Source: Aquincolibacterium sp041674705
GTDB lineage: Bacteria > Omnitrophota > Omnitrophia > Omnitrophales > Aquincolibacteriaceae
Assembly (NCBI GenBank): GCA_041674705.1
Contig: JBAYVF010000001.1
Span: forward strand, 62,001 to 126,000
DNA: 64,000 nt
Direction of reading: 5' to 3'
Shown here: piece by piece, positions 47,729 to 55,717 of the stretch
Numbering within the stretch: position 1 is the stretch's first letter
Layout: every line of letters begins with the position of its first letter
Notes under the pieces: model-generated
Told to the model about the DNA's origin: nothing
The model's database searches: none
Seen by the model: only the letters and a program-made list of their open reading frames with translations
Made by a program: the position numbers and the translations under genes

Positions 47729-50700
47729 CCCTGATCCGCCCTTGGATGCGATCCGTCTTCGTGGGGTTAAAACCCACAACTTAAAAAGTCTCGATCTCGA
47801 ACTCCCGCACCGGAAACTTTATTGTATTACGGGTGTTTCCGGTTCCGGAAAGTCCTCCCTTGCTTTCGACACGCTTTACGCGGAAGGTCAGCGCCGCTAC
47901 ATTGAATCCGTTTCTGCCTACGCGCGTCAGTTTCTCGAGCGAATGGCCAAACCCGACCTGGAATCCGCCTCCGGCATTCCTCCCGCCCTGGCCATTCAGG
48001 CGAAAAATACGATCACGAATGCCCGCTCGACCGTCGGAACCCAAACCGAGATCAATGACCATCTGAGGGTGCTCTTTGCGCGGGCGGGCCGTCTCAGGTG
48101 TCCGGCATGCCAGACCCAGGTTGAAAAATACGATCCCTCCGGCGCGGCGGCGCATCTCATCAAAAAGTTTCCAAGCCAGGAAGCTCGTGTTGTTTTTCAG
48201 GTGGTGTTCGGGAAAAAGAGCCCGAAATATCTGCGTGAGAACCTGGAAGAACTCGAGCGGCAAGGTTTCAGCGGATTCTTCCACGGTGGCGCATGGCTTG
48301 ACGCGGCCGCGCTTGCCAAAAAAAAGGCCGTTTTAAAAGAGGTTCTCGTGAGCGTGGATCTTTTGAAGATCAGCGAGTCCAATAAAGAACGGCTCACGGA
48401 TTCTCTGGAGCAGGCGTTCCGTTTGGGGCGCGGGGAAGCTCAGGCGTGGGTGGCGGACAAGTCCCATTCTCCATCAAAAAAATTAGAGGTCAATGGGGCT
48501 AGTCCTGGCAACCTTTCAGGAAAAGAAAATGGTCCCAATACTATTCAATTTCCACAGGGTGGAAATTGGGGCAATCCTGACTACCGTAATGGAAAAGAAA
48601 AAAAAAGTCAGGATGGAGGCCAGGGCAAAGTCCTGAAATTTTCAGAAAAATCCCGCTGCGCTTCGTGCGGAAAGTCCTTTCCGGAACCATCGCCGAATCT
48701 TTTTTCTTTTAACAGCCCGCTCGGTGCGTGCCCGGCCTGCCAGGGATTCGGTCGTGTTATCACCGTCGATTGGGATCTCGTCGTTCCGGACGGCGCCAAG
48801 TCGATCAAGGACGGGGCCATCGAGCCCTGGACCAAGGCCAGCACCCGCTGGGAGCAGGGACAGTTTCTCGATTTTTGCCAGCGCAAACGCATCCCGATCC
48901 GGATGCCCTGGAAGAAACTCAAGCCCCAGGTCCGGAAATGGATCCTTGAGGGTTATCCCGGAGACGATTTTGTCAGTGTCCGGGAATTTTTTGAATACAT
49001 GAACAAAAGAACTTACAAGATGCACGTGAGGATCTTCCTTAACCGTTATCGCCGTTACGCGCCCTGTGAAACTTGCCATATGACGCGTCTGAAAACAGAG
49101 GCCCTCGACTTTCGTCTCGGACGGGAGCCTCAAGCTCCCGCCGAAGACGCATCGAATGAACAACATTCGATGCTGAGCCAGGGCAAGAACATCGCCCAGG
49201 TTCAGGCCCTGAGCATCCAGGATCTTTTGAAATTTCTTGAGACGCTCGAACTTACCCCGGAAGAAAAAGAAAAGGTGGGGCCGGTTCAGACGGAGCTTCT
49301 CAATCGCACGCGATTCTTAAAAGACGTCGGGCTCGGATACCTGACGCTCGACCGTATGTCCCGCACGCTTTCAGGCGGGGAGGTCGAGCGTATCCATCTG
49401 GCGAGTTCTCTGGGCTCCGCTTTGGTCGACACGCTTTATGTGCTGGATGAACCCTCGATCGGGCTTCATGAGCGCGACAATCAGATGCTGATCGCGCTCC
49501 TCCGGAAGCTTCGCGATCTCGGGAATACCGTCGTGGTCGTCGAACATGACCGGACCATGATCGGCGCTGCGGATTGTGTGATCGATCTGGGGCCTGCGGG
49601 AGGCGCCAAAGGCGGTGAGCTTATTTTTCAGGGAAGCGTCGATGAGCTCAAGAAATGTCCGGGTTCTGTGACGGGTGAGTACTTATCGGGGAAGCGTATT
49701 CTGGAGCGTCATGGGGCAAGTTCGTCCGTAGTTTTTCAATCTGTCATCCCCGAACGCTTTAATCGGGGATCCAGACTGGATTCCCGCTTTCGCGGGAATG
49801 ACAAGCCTCTCAACCATGCATCGAACCATGTAATGCGTGCGGTTCGAAATAAGAGAAAAATCACGGTCCAGGGCGCGAAAGCGCACAATCTTAAAAGCAT
49901 CAACGTGGAGATCCCGCTCGGGAAATTCACGGTCCTGACGGGCGTCTCCGGTTCCGGAAAAAGCACGTTTCTTTATGAGATCCTCTACAACCATTTTTTG
50001 AAATTCAAAGGCCGTCCGGTATCGCAGGAGGAGCTCGGAACCGTGGAAAAGCTCCGCGGGTTCGAGCCTCTGGCGGAGATGGTGCTGATCGACCAGTCGC
50101 CTTTGGGCCGTTCGCCCCGCTCCAACCCGGCGACTTATATGAAGGCGTTTGAAGATATCCGGAAGATCTTTGCGGCGACGCCTGAGGCCCGGCGCGAAGG
50201 ATTCGACGCAGGTCATTTTTCTTTCAACGTCGAAAAAGGGCGTTGTCCGGTCTGCGAGGGCGATGGCGCTGTAAAAGTCGAGATGCATTTTCTTGCGGAT
50301 ATTTTCGTGCCGTGCGAAGAATGTCACGGGAAGCGTTTCAAGCCCGAAGTCCTCGAGATCCGGTATCAGGGCAAGCCCCATTCTCCTTCAAAAGAATCAA
50401 AGGTTAATGGGGCTAGTCCTGGCAACCTTTCAGAAAAAGAAAATGGAGGCCAGGGCAAGAATATTGATGAAGTGCTCAATATGACCGTAGACGAAGTTCT
50501 GGATTTTCTGCCGGCGAATAAAGGGCTTTTCGAGAAGCTCGCCATCTTGCAGAAGATCGGCCTGGGGTATCTCCGGCTTGGGCAGCCGACACTGACACTT
50601 TCAGGCGGAGAAGCCCAGCGTCTGAAGCTCGCCTTCGAACTTTCCCAGGGAAGTTCCAGCCCATCCTTGTATCTCTTGGATGAACCGACGACCGGGCTTC

Positions 50701-50942
50701 ACGAAGATGATGTGCGGCATCTTATCCGGGCCTTTGAGGAACTTCTGGATCGCGGGCATTCGCTCCTTGTGATCGAGCATCATTTGGGTTTGATAGGGCT
50801 CGCGGACCATGTGATCGACCTGGGGCCCGAAGGTGGCGATCAGGGCGGGGAAGTGATGTATCAAGGGAATATTCCGGGTTTGATGGCGTGTGAGCGCTCC
50901 TATACGGGGAGGTATCTGAAGAAATATCTCGAAAAGGAGTAA
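47685..50942 (+). CDS. uvrA: Excinuclease ABC subunit A with repeat-derived insertions
   Basis: UvrA finds DNA damage and loads UvrB in nucleotide excision repair. Both ABC modules are intact: Walker A GVSGSGKSS (residues 50-58) and a second GVSGSGKST, signatures LSGGEVERIHLA and LSGGEAQRLKLA, Walker B regions TLYVLDEPSIGLH and LYLLDEPTTGLH, and zinc pairs CASCGKSF/CPACQGFG and CPVCEGDG/CEECHGKRF. The protein is 1085 residues against about 940-950 usual. The excess lies in four palindrome-encoded inserts near 259-315, 480-497, 687-706 and 898-925, plus an N-terminal extension that begins inside a repeat. The native start may be TTG 47742. Confidence 0.95.
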   Translation: MMKKKMKVRIEARASPDPPLDAIRLRGVKTHNLKSLDLELPHRKLYCITGVSGSGKSSLAFDTLYAEGQRRYIESVSAYARQFLERMAKPDLESASGIPPALAIQAKNTITNARSTVGTQTEINDHLRVLFARAGRLRCPACQTQVEKYDPSGAAAHLIKKFPSQEARVVFQVVFGKKSPKYLRENLEELERQGFSGFFHGGAWLDAAALAKKKAVLKEVLVSVDLLKISESNKERLTDSLEQAFRLGRGEAQAWVADKSHSPSKKLEVNGASPGNLSGKENGPNTIQFPQGGNWGNPDYRNGKEKKSQDGGQGKVLKFSEKSRCASCGKSFPEPSPNLFSFNSPLGACPACQGFGRVITVDWDLVVPDGAKSIKDGAIEPWTKASTRWEQGQFLDFCQRKRIPIRMPWKKLKPQVRKWILEGYPGDDFVSVREFFEYMNKRTYKMHVRIFLNRYRRYAPCETCHMTRLKTEALDFRLGREPQAPAEDASNEQHSMLSQGKNIAQVQALSIQDLLKFLETLELTPEEKEKVGPVQTELLNRTRFLKDVGLGYLTLDRMSRTLSGGEVERIHLASSLGSALVDTLYVLDEPSIGLHERDNQMLIALLRKLRDLGNTVVVVEHDRTMIGAADCVIDLGPAGGAKGGELIFQGSVDELKKCPGSVTGEYLSGKRILERHGASSSVVFQSVIPERFNRGSRLDSRFRGNDKPLNHASNHVMRAVRNKRKITVQGAKAHNLKSINVEIPLGKFTVLTGVSGSGKSTFLYEILYNHFLKFKGRPVSQEELGTVEKLRGFEPLAEMVLIDQSPLGRSPRSNPATYMKAFEDIRKIFAATPEARREGFDAGHFSFNVEKGRCPVCEGDGAVKVEMHFLADIFVPCEECHGKRFKPEVLEIRYQGKPHSPSKESKVNGASPGNLSEKENGGQGKNIDEVLNMTVDEVLDFLPANKGLFEKLAILQKIGLGYLRLGQPTLTLSGGEAQRLKLAFELSQGSSSPSLYLLDEPTTGLHEDDVRHLIRAFEELLDRGHSLLVIEHHLGLIGLADHVIDLGPEGGDQGGEVMYQGNIPGLMACERSYTGRYLKKYLEKE
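48461..48629. repeat. In-frame composite palindrome in uvrA (insert 1)
   Basis: Nested arms: CCTGGC (48504-48509) with GCCAGG (48619-48624), ATCCTGAC (48574-48581) with GTCAGGAT (48607-48614), and CAATTTCCAC (48546-48555) with GTGGAAATTG (48559-48568). About 168 bp adds about 56 residues before the first CASCG zinc segment. The copy at the uvrA start differs in the hairpin loop but keeps the stems. Confidence 0.9.
49122..49173. repeat. In-frame double hairpin in uvrA (insert 2)
   Basis: CGGGAGC-CTCAA-GCTCCCG (49122-49140) and GCATCGAATG-AACAA-CATTCGATGC (49149-49173) stand in tandem, each with a five-base loop. They encode about 18 residues of low complexity between the LDFRLG and GKNIAQVQALS segments, which are close together in ordinary UvrA. 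Confidence 0.8.
49743..49802. repeat. In-frame REP-like element in uvrA (insert 3)
   Basis: A complete member of the GTCATTCCCG family: ATCCCCGA (49746-49753) pairs with TCGGGGAT (49763-49770), TTCCCGC (49781-49787) with GCGGGAA (49792-49798), and the ends GTCAT/ATGAC close it. It is exactly 60 bp and inserts 20 residues (687-706) in the junction between the two ABC halves, after YLSGKRI. Confidence 0.92.
50376..50459. repeat. In-frame short composite element in uvrA (insert 4)
   Basis: A short form of the 48461 element: outer parts (CCCATTCTCC, TGGGGCTAGTCCTGGC, GGCCAGGGCAAG) without the inner CAATTTCCAC hairpin. It is exactly 84 bp and adds 28 residues between IRYQGK and NIDEVLNMTV, which are adjacent in ordinary UvrA. 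CAGGGCAAG occurs at both edges (50367-50375 and 50451-50459). Confidence 0.92.
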
Positions 50943-50943
50943 G

Positions 50944-51010
50944 GAGTACGGTGTACGGCGTCACGCCTTGCGAGATTTTCGCCGTACGCCGTACACCTTC
51001 CGCTGTACTA
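50944..51010. repeat. GTACGG palindromic intergenic repeat (copy 4)
   Basis: GGAGTACGGTGTACGGCGTCACGCC is mirrored by CGCCGTACGCCGTACACCTTCCGCTGTAC. It starts just after the uvrA stop. Confidence 0.8.
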
Positions 51011-51043
51011 GCGTTTTCCAGCTTCATCAGGTATCCTCTGTAC

Positions 51044-51514
51044 ATGAACAGAAACGTGTTGTTTTTCATCTTTTTGAGCGTACTCGCCGGTCTCAATGTA
51101 GGATCGATCCGGAGGTCGGAGGATCCTGTCCGGGACACTCAGACCAATCCGATCCTTTACGAGCAGAAGAAGGAAGAGGAAAAGGACGGGAAAAAGGGGC
51201 CGCTTTTGTACCATGTCAAAAACTCTCCCCGGGAAACCTTTTTTATAGACCCTCCGTATGAAAAAGCAAAAAAGACAGTAGCAGAAGAAATCATGACCGA
51301 AAAGGCTCCCTCCTCCGCGGATACTGCAGGATGGTGGGAAGAGCCGGCCACGGCACCCCAAACGGAAGCGTTTGTTGAAACGGTTCCCCAATCCTTGCCA
51401 GAGTCTTTGCCTGAAGCAGAACAGGCCCAGAACCCTGAAGTTGCGGCGCAGTCCACTTCCGCGCCGGAGGCTGAAAAAGCCCCCTCCGGTAAAGGGAATG
51501 ATTATTGGTGGTAA
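51044..51514 (+). CDS. Secreted acidic, Pro/Glu/Ala-rich protein
   Basis: A 156-residue protein from ATG 51044. The N-terminus MNRNVLFFIFLSVLAGLNVG is a signal peptide or anchor. The rest is polar, Lys/Glu-rich then Pro/Glu/Ala-rich and probably disordered, ending in NDYWW. A longer frame from 50951 is repeat sequence. No family is recognised. Confidence 0.55.
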   Translation: MNRNVLFFIFLSVLAGLNVGSIRRSEDPVRDTQTNPILYEQKKEEEKDGKKGPLLYHVKNSPRETFFIDPPYEKAKKTVAEEIMTEKAPSSADTAGWWEEPATAPQTEAFVETVPQSLPESLPEAEQAQNPEVAAQSTSAPEAEKAPSGKGNDYWW

Positions 51515-51515
51515 T

Positions 51516-51607
51516 GGGGACAGGCTGATTTTAAAACAAAGGGGTCAGGCACCATTTTATAAAATCCAAAATGGAGCCAGACCCCGAAAATCTGCCTGTC
51601 CCCTTTC
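51516..51607. repeat. GGGGACAGGCT / GGGGTCAGGC nested palindrome
   Basis: GGGGACAGGCTGATTTT at the left end is answered by AAAATCTGCCTGTCCCC at the right. Inside, GGGGTCAGGCACCATTTT is answered by AAAATGGAGCCAGACCCC. A second complete copy lies at 53414-53458 and half copies at 7018-7034 and near 29288. Confidence 0.85.
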
Positions 51608-51730
51608 TCAAGAGAATGGGTTTTCTGCCGAAACTCTATCAGGTGTTTTTTTAGTGATAAAACGGGTATAATTTGTGCTGTTCTTCGGGGGTGCTCCCCA
51701 TTAACCTCTCCTTAAAAAAGGCGGTTTTTT

Positions 51731-53386
51731 ATGAATAAATGGCGTCGCTGGAAATTATTCCTGATGGATCACTGGGTGAAGGCTGCCATCATTTTTGCGG
51801 CGGTGATTCTTGTGGTCGCGTCGATCTGGGGCATGGCCTCCCTTGAAAGTTATTACCGGAACATCACTCTCGCCCAATTGCCGCTTCAGATCCTTATGGT
51901 CATCATCAATTCGGTGATCTTTGTGTACATGTACATGATGGTCTTCCAGAGCGGATTCTCGAAGATGGGGAAGAAAACCATCAAGTCCAACGACGTCAAT
52001 ATCAAGTTCTCGGACGTGATCGGGATCGATGAGGCCAAGGACGAATGCTGGGAAGTGGTGCAATTGATCAAAGACCATGCGCGACTCAAGAAGATCGGCG
52101 GGAGGATCTTGCGCGGGATCTTGATGATGGGACCTCCGGGATGCGGGAAAACCTATCTGGCCAAAGCCATCGCGACCGAGGCCGGGCTTCCATTTTTATC
52201 GATGGCGGCGAGTGAATTTAACGAGATCTTTGTGGGGGTGGGCGCGAGCCGCGTACGCCAGCTTTTTAAGAAAGCCCAGCGCCTTGCCTATGGCTTTGGC
52301 GGCTGCATCGTTTTTATCGACGAACTGGATGCGATGGGGTCACGCCGGACTTTCAGTCAGTTTGGAAGCGGCGAAGGCAACACCACCCAGAACCAGTTGC
52401 TGGTGGCGATGGACGGATTGAGTGATAAAGCCGAGAACATCATCGTGATCGGCGCGACGAATGCCGGAGAGGAAATTTTAGACCCCGCGCTTCTTCGTCC
52501 GGGCCGTTTTGACCGCAAGGTGTATATCAAGAAGCCGAGTCTCGAAGGCCGGGAATCGCTTTTCCGCTATTATCTGAGCAAGGTGAAATATGAAGCGGGG
52601 ATCGATTGCAAGCGCCTCGCGCGCAAGGCGGTCGATAAATCGCCGGCGGATATCGAAAATATCGTCAAGGAATCAGCGCTCATCGCCACACGTAATAAAA
52701 AAGATGTGGTGGGATTGCGTGATATTTCCGAAGCGATCGAGCGTATCGAGCTTGGCATGAAGCAAAAGCTTACGATTAATGCCCGTGAGCGCGAGATGAC
52801 CGCTTATCACGAAACCGGGCATTTGATCACGACCTATCTGTCGCATCCTCGTGATGATGTGTTCAAGGCTTCGATCATTCCAAGAAAATCTTCTCTGGGC
52901 GTGGTCCATCCCACGTCGATCGAAGAGTGGCACGGCCGGGATCGTGAAACCTTGTTCGCCGATATCAAGATCTGTCTGGCGGGGTATGTGGCCGAGAAGA
53001 TCAAGTTCAACACGACGACGACCGGAGTGACTTCTGATTTTAAACAAGCGATGCATCTCGCTCATTTCATGGTGTGGGTGCTTGGTATGGGGCCTTCCGG
53101 CTTGATCGGGGATTACACGATCTATAAGGACGGCAATGCCATTCTCCTCTCTGAGGATGTGAAGTTGCGCCTCAACCAGGATGTGGACAAGGTCCTCCAG
53201 GCGTGCATGGGCGAAGTCGAAACGCTTCTCCGGAAGGAAAAAGATCTCTTCGAGCGTTTTGCGCATGAGCTTCTGACCAAACAAGAACTCGACTATGATG
53301 AGATCGAAGCTGTCTTTGCGGAATACGGCAAGGTCAATCCTCGGCGGGCCTTTTTGACGCAGGGCACGGAACCGCCGAAGGTTTAA
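51731..53386 (+). CDS. FtsH-like ATP-dependent membrane metalloprotease
   Basis: A 551-residue FtsH relative. Two membrane helices (about 17-36 and 50-72) frame a short external loop. The AAA module has Walker A GPPGCGKT (134-141), Walker B VFIDELDA (194-201), and LLRPGRFDRK of the second region of homology. The protease part has HETGH (360-364), the HExxH zinc site, and TSDFKQAMHLA, with Asp as likely third ligand. The external domain is much shorter than in FtsH proper, so this is a divergent paralogue rather than the main quality-control FtsH. A lipoprotein gene follows four bases downstream. Confidence 0.9.
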   Translation: MNKWRRWKLFLMDHWVKAAIIFAAVILVVASIWGMASLESYYRNITLAQLPLQILMVIINSVIFVYMYMMVFQSGFSKMGKKTIKSNDVNIKFSDVIGIDEAKDECWEVVQLIKDHARLKKIGGRILRGILMMGPPGCGKTYLAKAIATEAGLPFLSMAASEFNEIFVGVGASRVRQLFKKAQRLAYGFGGCIVFIDELDAMGSRRTFSQFGSGEGNTTQNQLLVAMDGLSDKAENIIVIGATNAGEEILDPALLRPGRFDRKVYIKKPSLEGRESLFRYYLSKVKYEAGIDCKRLARKAVDKSPADIENIVKESALIATRNKKDVVGLRDISEAIERIELGMKQKLTINAREREMTAYHETGHLITTYLSHPRDDVFKASIIPRKSSLGVVHPTSIEEWHGRDRETLFADIKICLAGYVAEKIKFNTTTTGVTSDFKQAMHLAHFMVWVLGMGPSGLIGDYTIYKDGNAILLSEDVKLRLNQDVDKVLQACMGEVETLLRKEKDLFERFAHELLTKQELDYDEIEAVFAEYGKVNPRRAFLTQGTEPPKV

Positions 53387-53390
53387 GACT

Positions 53391-54800
53391 TTGGATCTGT
53401 ACGCGATTTCAAAAAAGGGGACAGGCTGGTTTTTAGGGAAAACCAGCCTGTCCCCTTTGTTTTTTCTGGCGCTTTGTCTTCTTCTATCAAGCTGCGGGTC
53501 CGCGACCTATCCGGAAGCCCGTTGCAAAGCAGCTCTTCAGGAGATCGCCCTCAAGGAATACAACATCCCTCACATCGAAGTCGAATTCGTCGGAACAACG
53601 CTCGGAGTATTCCTGCCTCTCGATCAACTTTTTTCGGCCGACCTTAAAGAGGCCTTGATGAGCGGAAAAGTGACGGATATGGAGAGCCTTTTTCAGCCGA
53701 CGGAGGAGGCCATCGACAAAGTCGAAGATATTCTTTTTTCCATGTCGCGGGTCATGCTGAGCACCGACAAGAAGTTCGAGTTTTATTATTTGCAGGCCAC
53801 CGATGTCGAAAAAAGCGGTATGGATCTGACCTTTATTGGTCAGATCGATGATCTCAAGCGGGTGCGGTTCTGGGACATCCCGCGCAGTGAATACCGAAAA
53901 CGCATTATCCATGATCTTCGGATGAACCGGGCTGCGGTTTGGCACCGGTCCGTGCGGCATTTTTTCAAGGATCTGAATGAAGCCGTCGTGAGTGATGTCC
54001 AAAGCCGTTATTTCCCTAACACTTCTCAGGCCAAATGGGCTCAGGAATTCTTTTTTACGGACGCCGGAGGTTCGGTCGTGCCGCGGGGTCGCGCCGAGTG
54101 GACGGTGCTCGACCTGAAAAGCATTCCGATCCAGGACAATGACATCGTGGTCTATGCCAAGGCCCAAGTCGCCCCCAAGGACCCAGGGGATACCGGTTTC
54201 AAATCGAAGGTGATGGAGTATTTATTCCAGATCTCCACCGTGGACGATACGGAAAAAATACGCCGGATCATTCCGATGGCCTATCTGGACGACAAGACCG
54301 CGACGCCGGGCTTCACATTCACCCGTGATATGGTCGCCAGGAGTCTTCCCAATTGGGAAACAGAGTTCAAGACGCCGGACCTTACGATGGGGGATTTTCT
54401 TGCGCGTCAGTTTACGCGCCGGTTTCAGGCAACCGCGGCGGAAGATGAGCGGATCGCCAACACCTTCGCCAACGTCAAGCTCGTGGTCCGTTTTGAACCC
54501 CAGCCGGAACGGTGCTTTCTTTTCAACGCCGTTGCTCCGTTGAAAAATCCAAAAGAAGAAGCTTATGCCCCGGGCCGGGGGCTTCATGAGGACGTTCTGT
54601 ATTTTTGGGATCGTGTGGCCCGGGAATTTGTGGAGGTATTGCGAAGTTATAGTTTTCAGGATTATAAGTTTTTGAAGTTTCAATTGTCCCAGGGGGGGAA
54701 GACGCTGACCTGGACCGTCACGAGTGAAGACCTCGAGCTTTTTCGCCGCCACAAAAAATCCCTGAAGGACATCCTCACGCTCTCTCCCGACAACGCCTGA
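53391..54800 (+). CDS. Lipoprotein after the FtsH-like gene, signal peptide partly repeat-encoded
   Basis: A protein of about 469 residues from TTG 53391 with a lipobox in ALCLLLSSC. The segment before the hydrophobic core (residues 8-23) is encoded by the perfect hairpin at 53414-53458. The mature domain has mixed alpha/beta character and no family I recognise. It lies four bases after the protease gene and may be a substrate-binding or regulatory partner of it. No ATG is available near the 5' end, consistent with repeat insertion over the original start. Confidence 0.7.
   Translation: MDLYAISKKGTGWFLGKTSLSPLFFLALCLLLSSCGSATYPEARCKAALQEIALKEYNIPHIEVEFVGTTLGVFLPLDQLFSADLKEALMSGKVTDMESLFQPTEEAIDKVEDILFSMSRVMLSTDKKFEFYYLQATDVEKSGMDLTFIGQIDDLKRVRFWDIPRSEYRKRIIHDLRMNRAAVWHRSVRHFFKDLNEAVVSDVQSRYFPNTSQAKWAQEFFFTDAGGSVVPRGRAEWTVLDLKSIPIQDNDIVVYAKAQVAPKDPGDTGFKSKVMEYLFQISTVDDTEKIRRIIPMAYLDDKTATPGFTFTRDMVARSLPNWETEFKTPDLTMGDFLARQFTRRFQATAAEDERIANTFANVKLVVRFEPQPERCFLFNAVAPLKNPKEEAYAPGRGLHEDVLYFWDRVAREFVEVLRSYSFQDYKFLKFQLSQGGKTLTWTVTSEDLELFRRHKKSLKDILTLSPDNA
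53414..53458. repeat. Perfect GGGGACAGGCTGG hairpin inside a signal peptide
   Basis: The arms at 53414-53433 and 53439-53458 are perfectly complementary over 20 bp with a five-base centre. It is read in frame as the n-region of the lipoprotein signal peptide. Confidence 0.88.
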
Positions 54801-54824
54801 GCTTTTCCCGGGCCTTAGTTTTGC

Positions 54825-54852
54825 TTTACCGCACTTCGCGCGGTGGTATAAT
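54825..54852 (+). promoter_or_regulatory. Probable promoter of the rubrerythrin gene
   Basis: TATAAT (54847-54852) is a consensus -10. TTTACC (54825-54830) at 16 bp is a fair -35. No clear PerR-type operator was seen. Confidence 0.6.
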
Positions 54853-55020
54853 AACGCCCTGTTTCGGAAGCAAGTTCCCCTTGCTCCTGTTCCGACGGCA
54901 TCTTTTTTAATTCCCGGAGGCTTGCCCCGTTAGAGTTTATGAACGGGAAATAAAGCGTTTGAGGGAATGGATTTTAGTAGTGATGCACTATCAAAAAACT
55001 TCAAAACTCTCGGGGTGGAT

Positions 55021-55608
55021 ATGGCAGAATTTAAAGGAAGCAAAACGGCTGAAAACCTCATGAAATCTTTCGCGGGCGAGTCCCAGGCGAGGATGCGCTA
55101 TACCTATTACTCCAAAGTCGCCCTGAAGGAAGGCTATCGCCAGATCTCTAATATCTTTTCAGAGACTGCGGAAAATGAGCGTGAACACGCCAAGCTTTTC
55201 TATGCTCATCTGATCAAGCATGGCCTGAATGAAAATCCTGTTACGATCAACGCGACTTATCCTGTGGCGCTCGGGGATACCCTTCATAATCTCAAATATG
55301 CCGCCGCCGGAGAGACGGAAGAATGGACGGATCTTTATCCGTCGTTCGGCGCTGTGGCCGATCAGGAAGGTTTTTCGGATGTCGCGAGGACTTTCAAGCA
55401 CGTGGCGGGAGTTGAGAAGCGCCACGCGGAGCGCTACAACAAGCTCCACAATGCCCTGGAACAGCACAAACTTTTTGTGAAGGACGGGAAGGTCTATTGG
55501 AAATGCCTTGAGTGCGGGTATATCGTCGAGGCCTCCAAAGCGCCGGAGCGTTGCCCGGTCTGCGATCATCCGCAGGGCAATTTTGAGATCTGGATCGAAA
55601 ATTATTAA
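55021..55608 (+). CDS. Rubrerythrin
   Basis: A diiron peroxidase that removes hydrogen peroxide in anaerobes and microaerophiles. The N-terminal four-helix domain has the family's AGESQARMRYTYYSKVA and ETAENEREHAKLFY (EExxH-like iron ligands), a second pair near AAAGETEEW and VAGVEKRHAERY, and a C-terminal rubredoxin-like domain with two Cys pairs, WKCLECGY and RCPVCDHP. I prefer ATG 55021 (MAEFKGSKTAENL), which matches the usual N-terminus. A longer frame begins at 54967. Confidence 0.94.
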   Translation: MAEFKGSKTAENLMKSFAGESQARMRYTYYSKVALKEGYRQISNIFSETAENEREHAKLFYAHLIKHGLNENPVTINATYPVALGDTLHNLKYAAAGETEEWTDLYPSFGAVADQEGFSDVARTFKHVAGVEKRHAERYNKLHNALEQHKLFVKDGKVYWKCLECGYIVEASKAPERCPVCDHPQGNFEIWIENY

Positions 55609-55680
55609 TAACAGACTACAGACAACAGACTACAGACCGAAGCAAAAGCTTTTAGTCTGTGGTCTCTCGTCTCATGTCTC
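55609..55680. repeat. ACAGACTACAGAC repeat
   Basis: Three ACAGACTACAGAC-type units are mirrored by TTAGTCTGTGGTCTCTCGTCTC. A separate TGCCTGCCGGCAGGCA hairpin (about 55687-55704) follows. Related to the spacer repeat at 29366-29460. Confidence 0.65.
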
Positions 55681-55717
55681 ATAAAAGCCTGCCTGCCGGC
55701 AGGCAGGGAGAAAATAA

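Noticed and set aside
50367..50459. CAGGGCAAG at both edges of the uvrA insert as a target-site duplication
   Set aside because: The same GGCCAGGGCAA ends the other copies of the element, so it may be part of the element rather than duplicated target.
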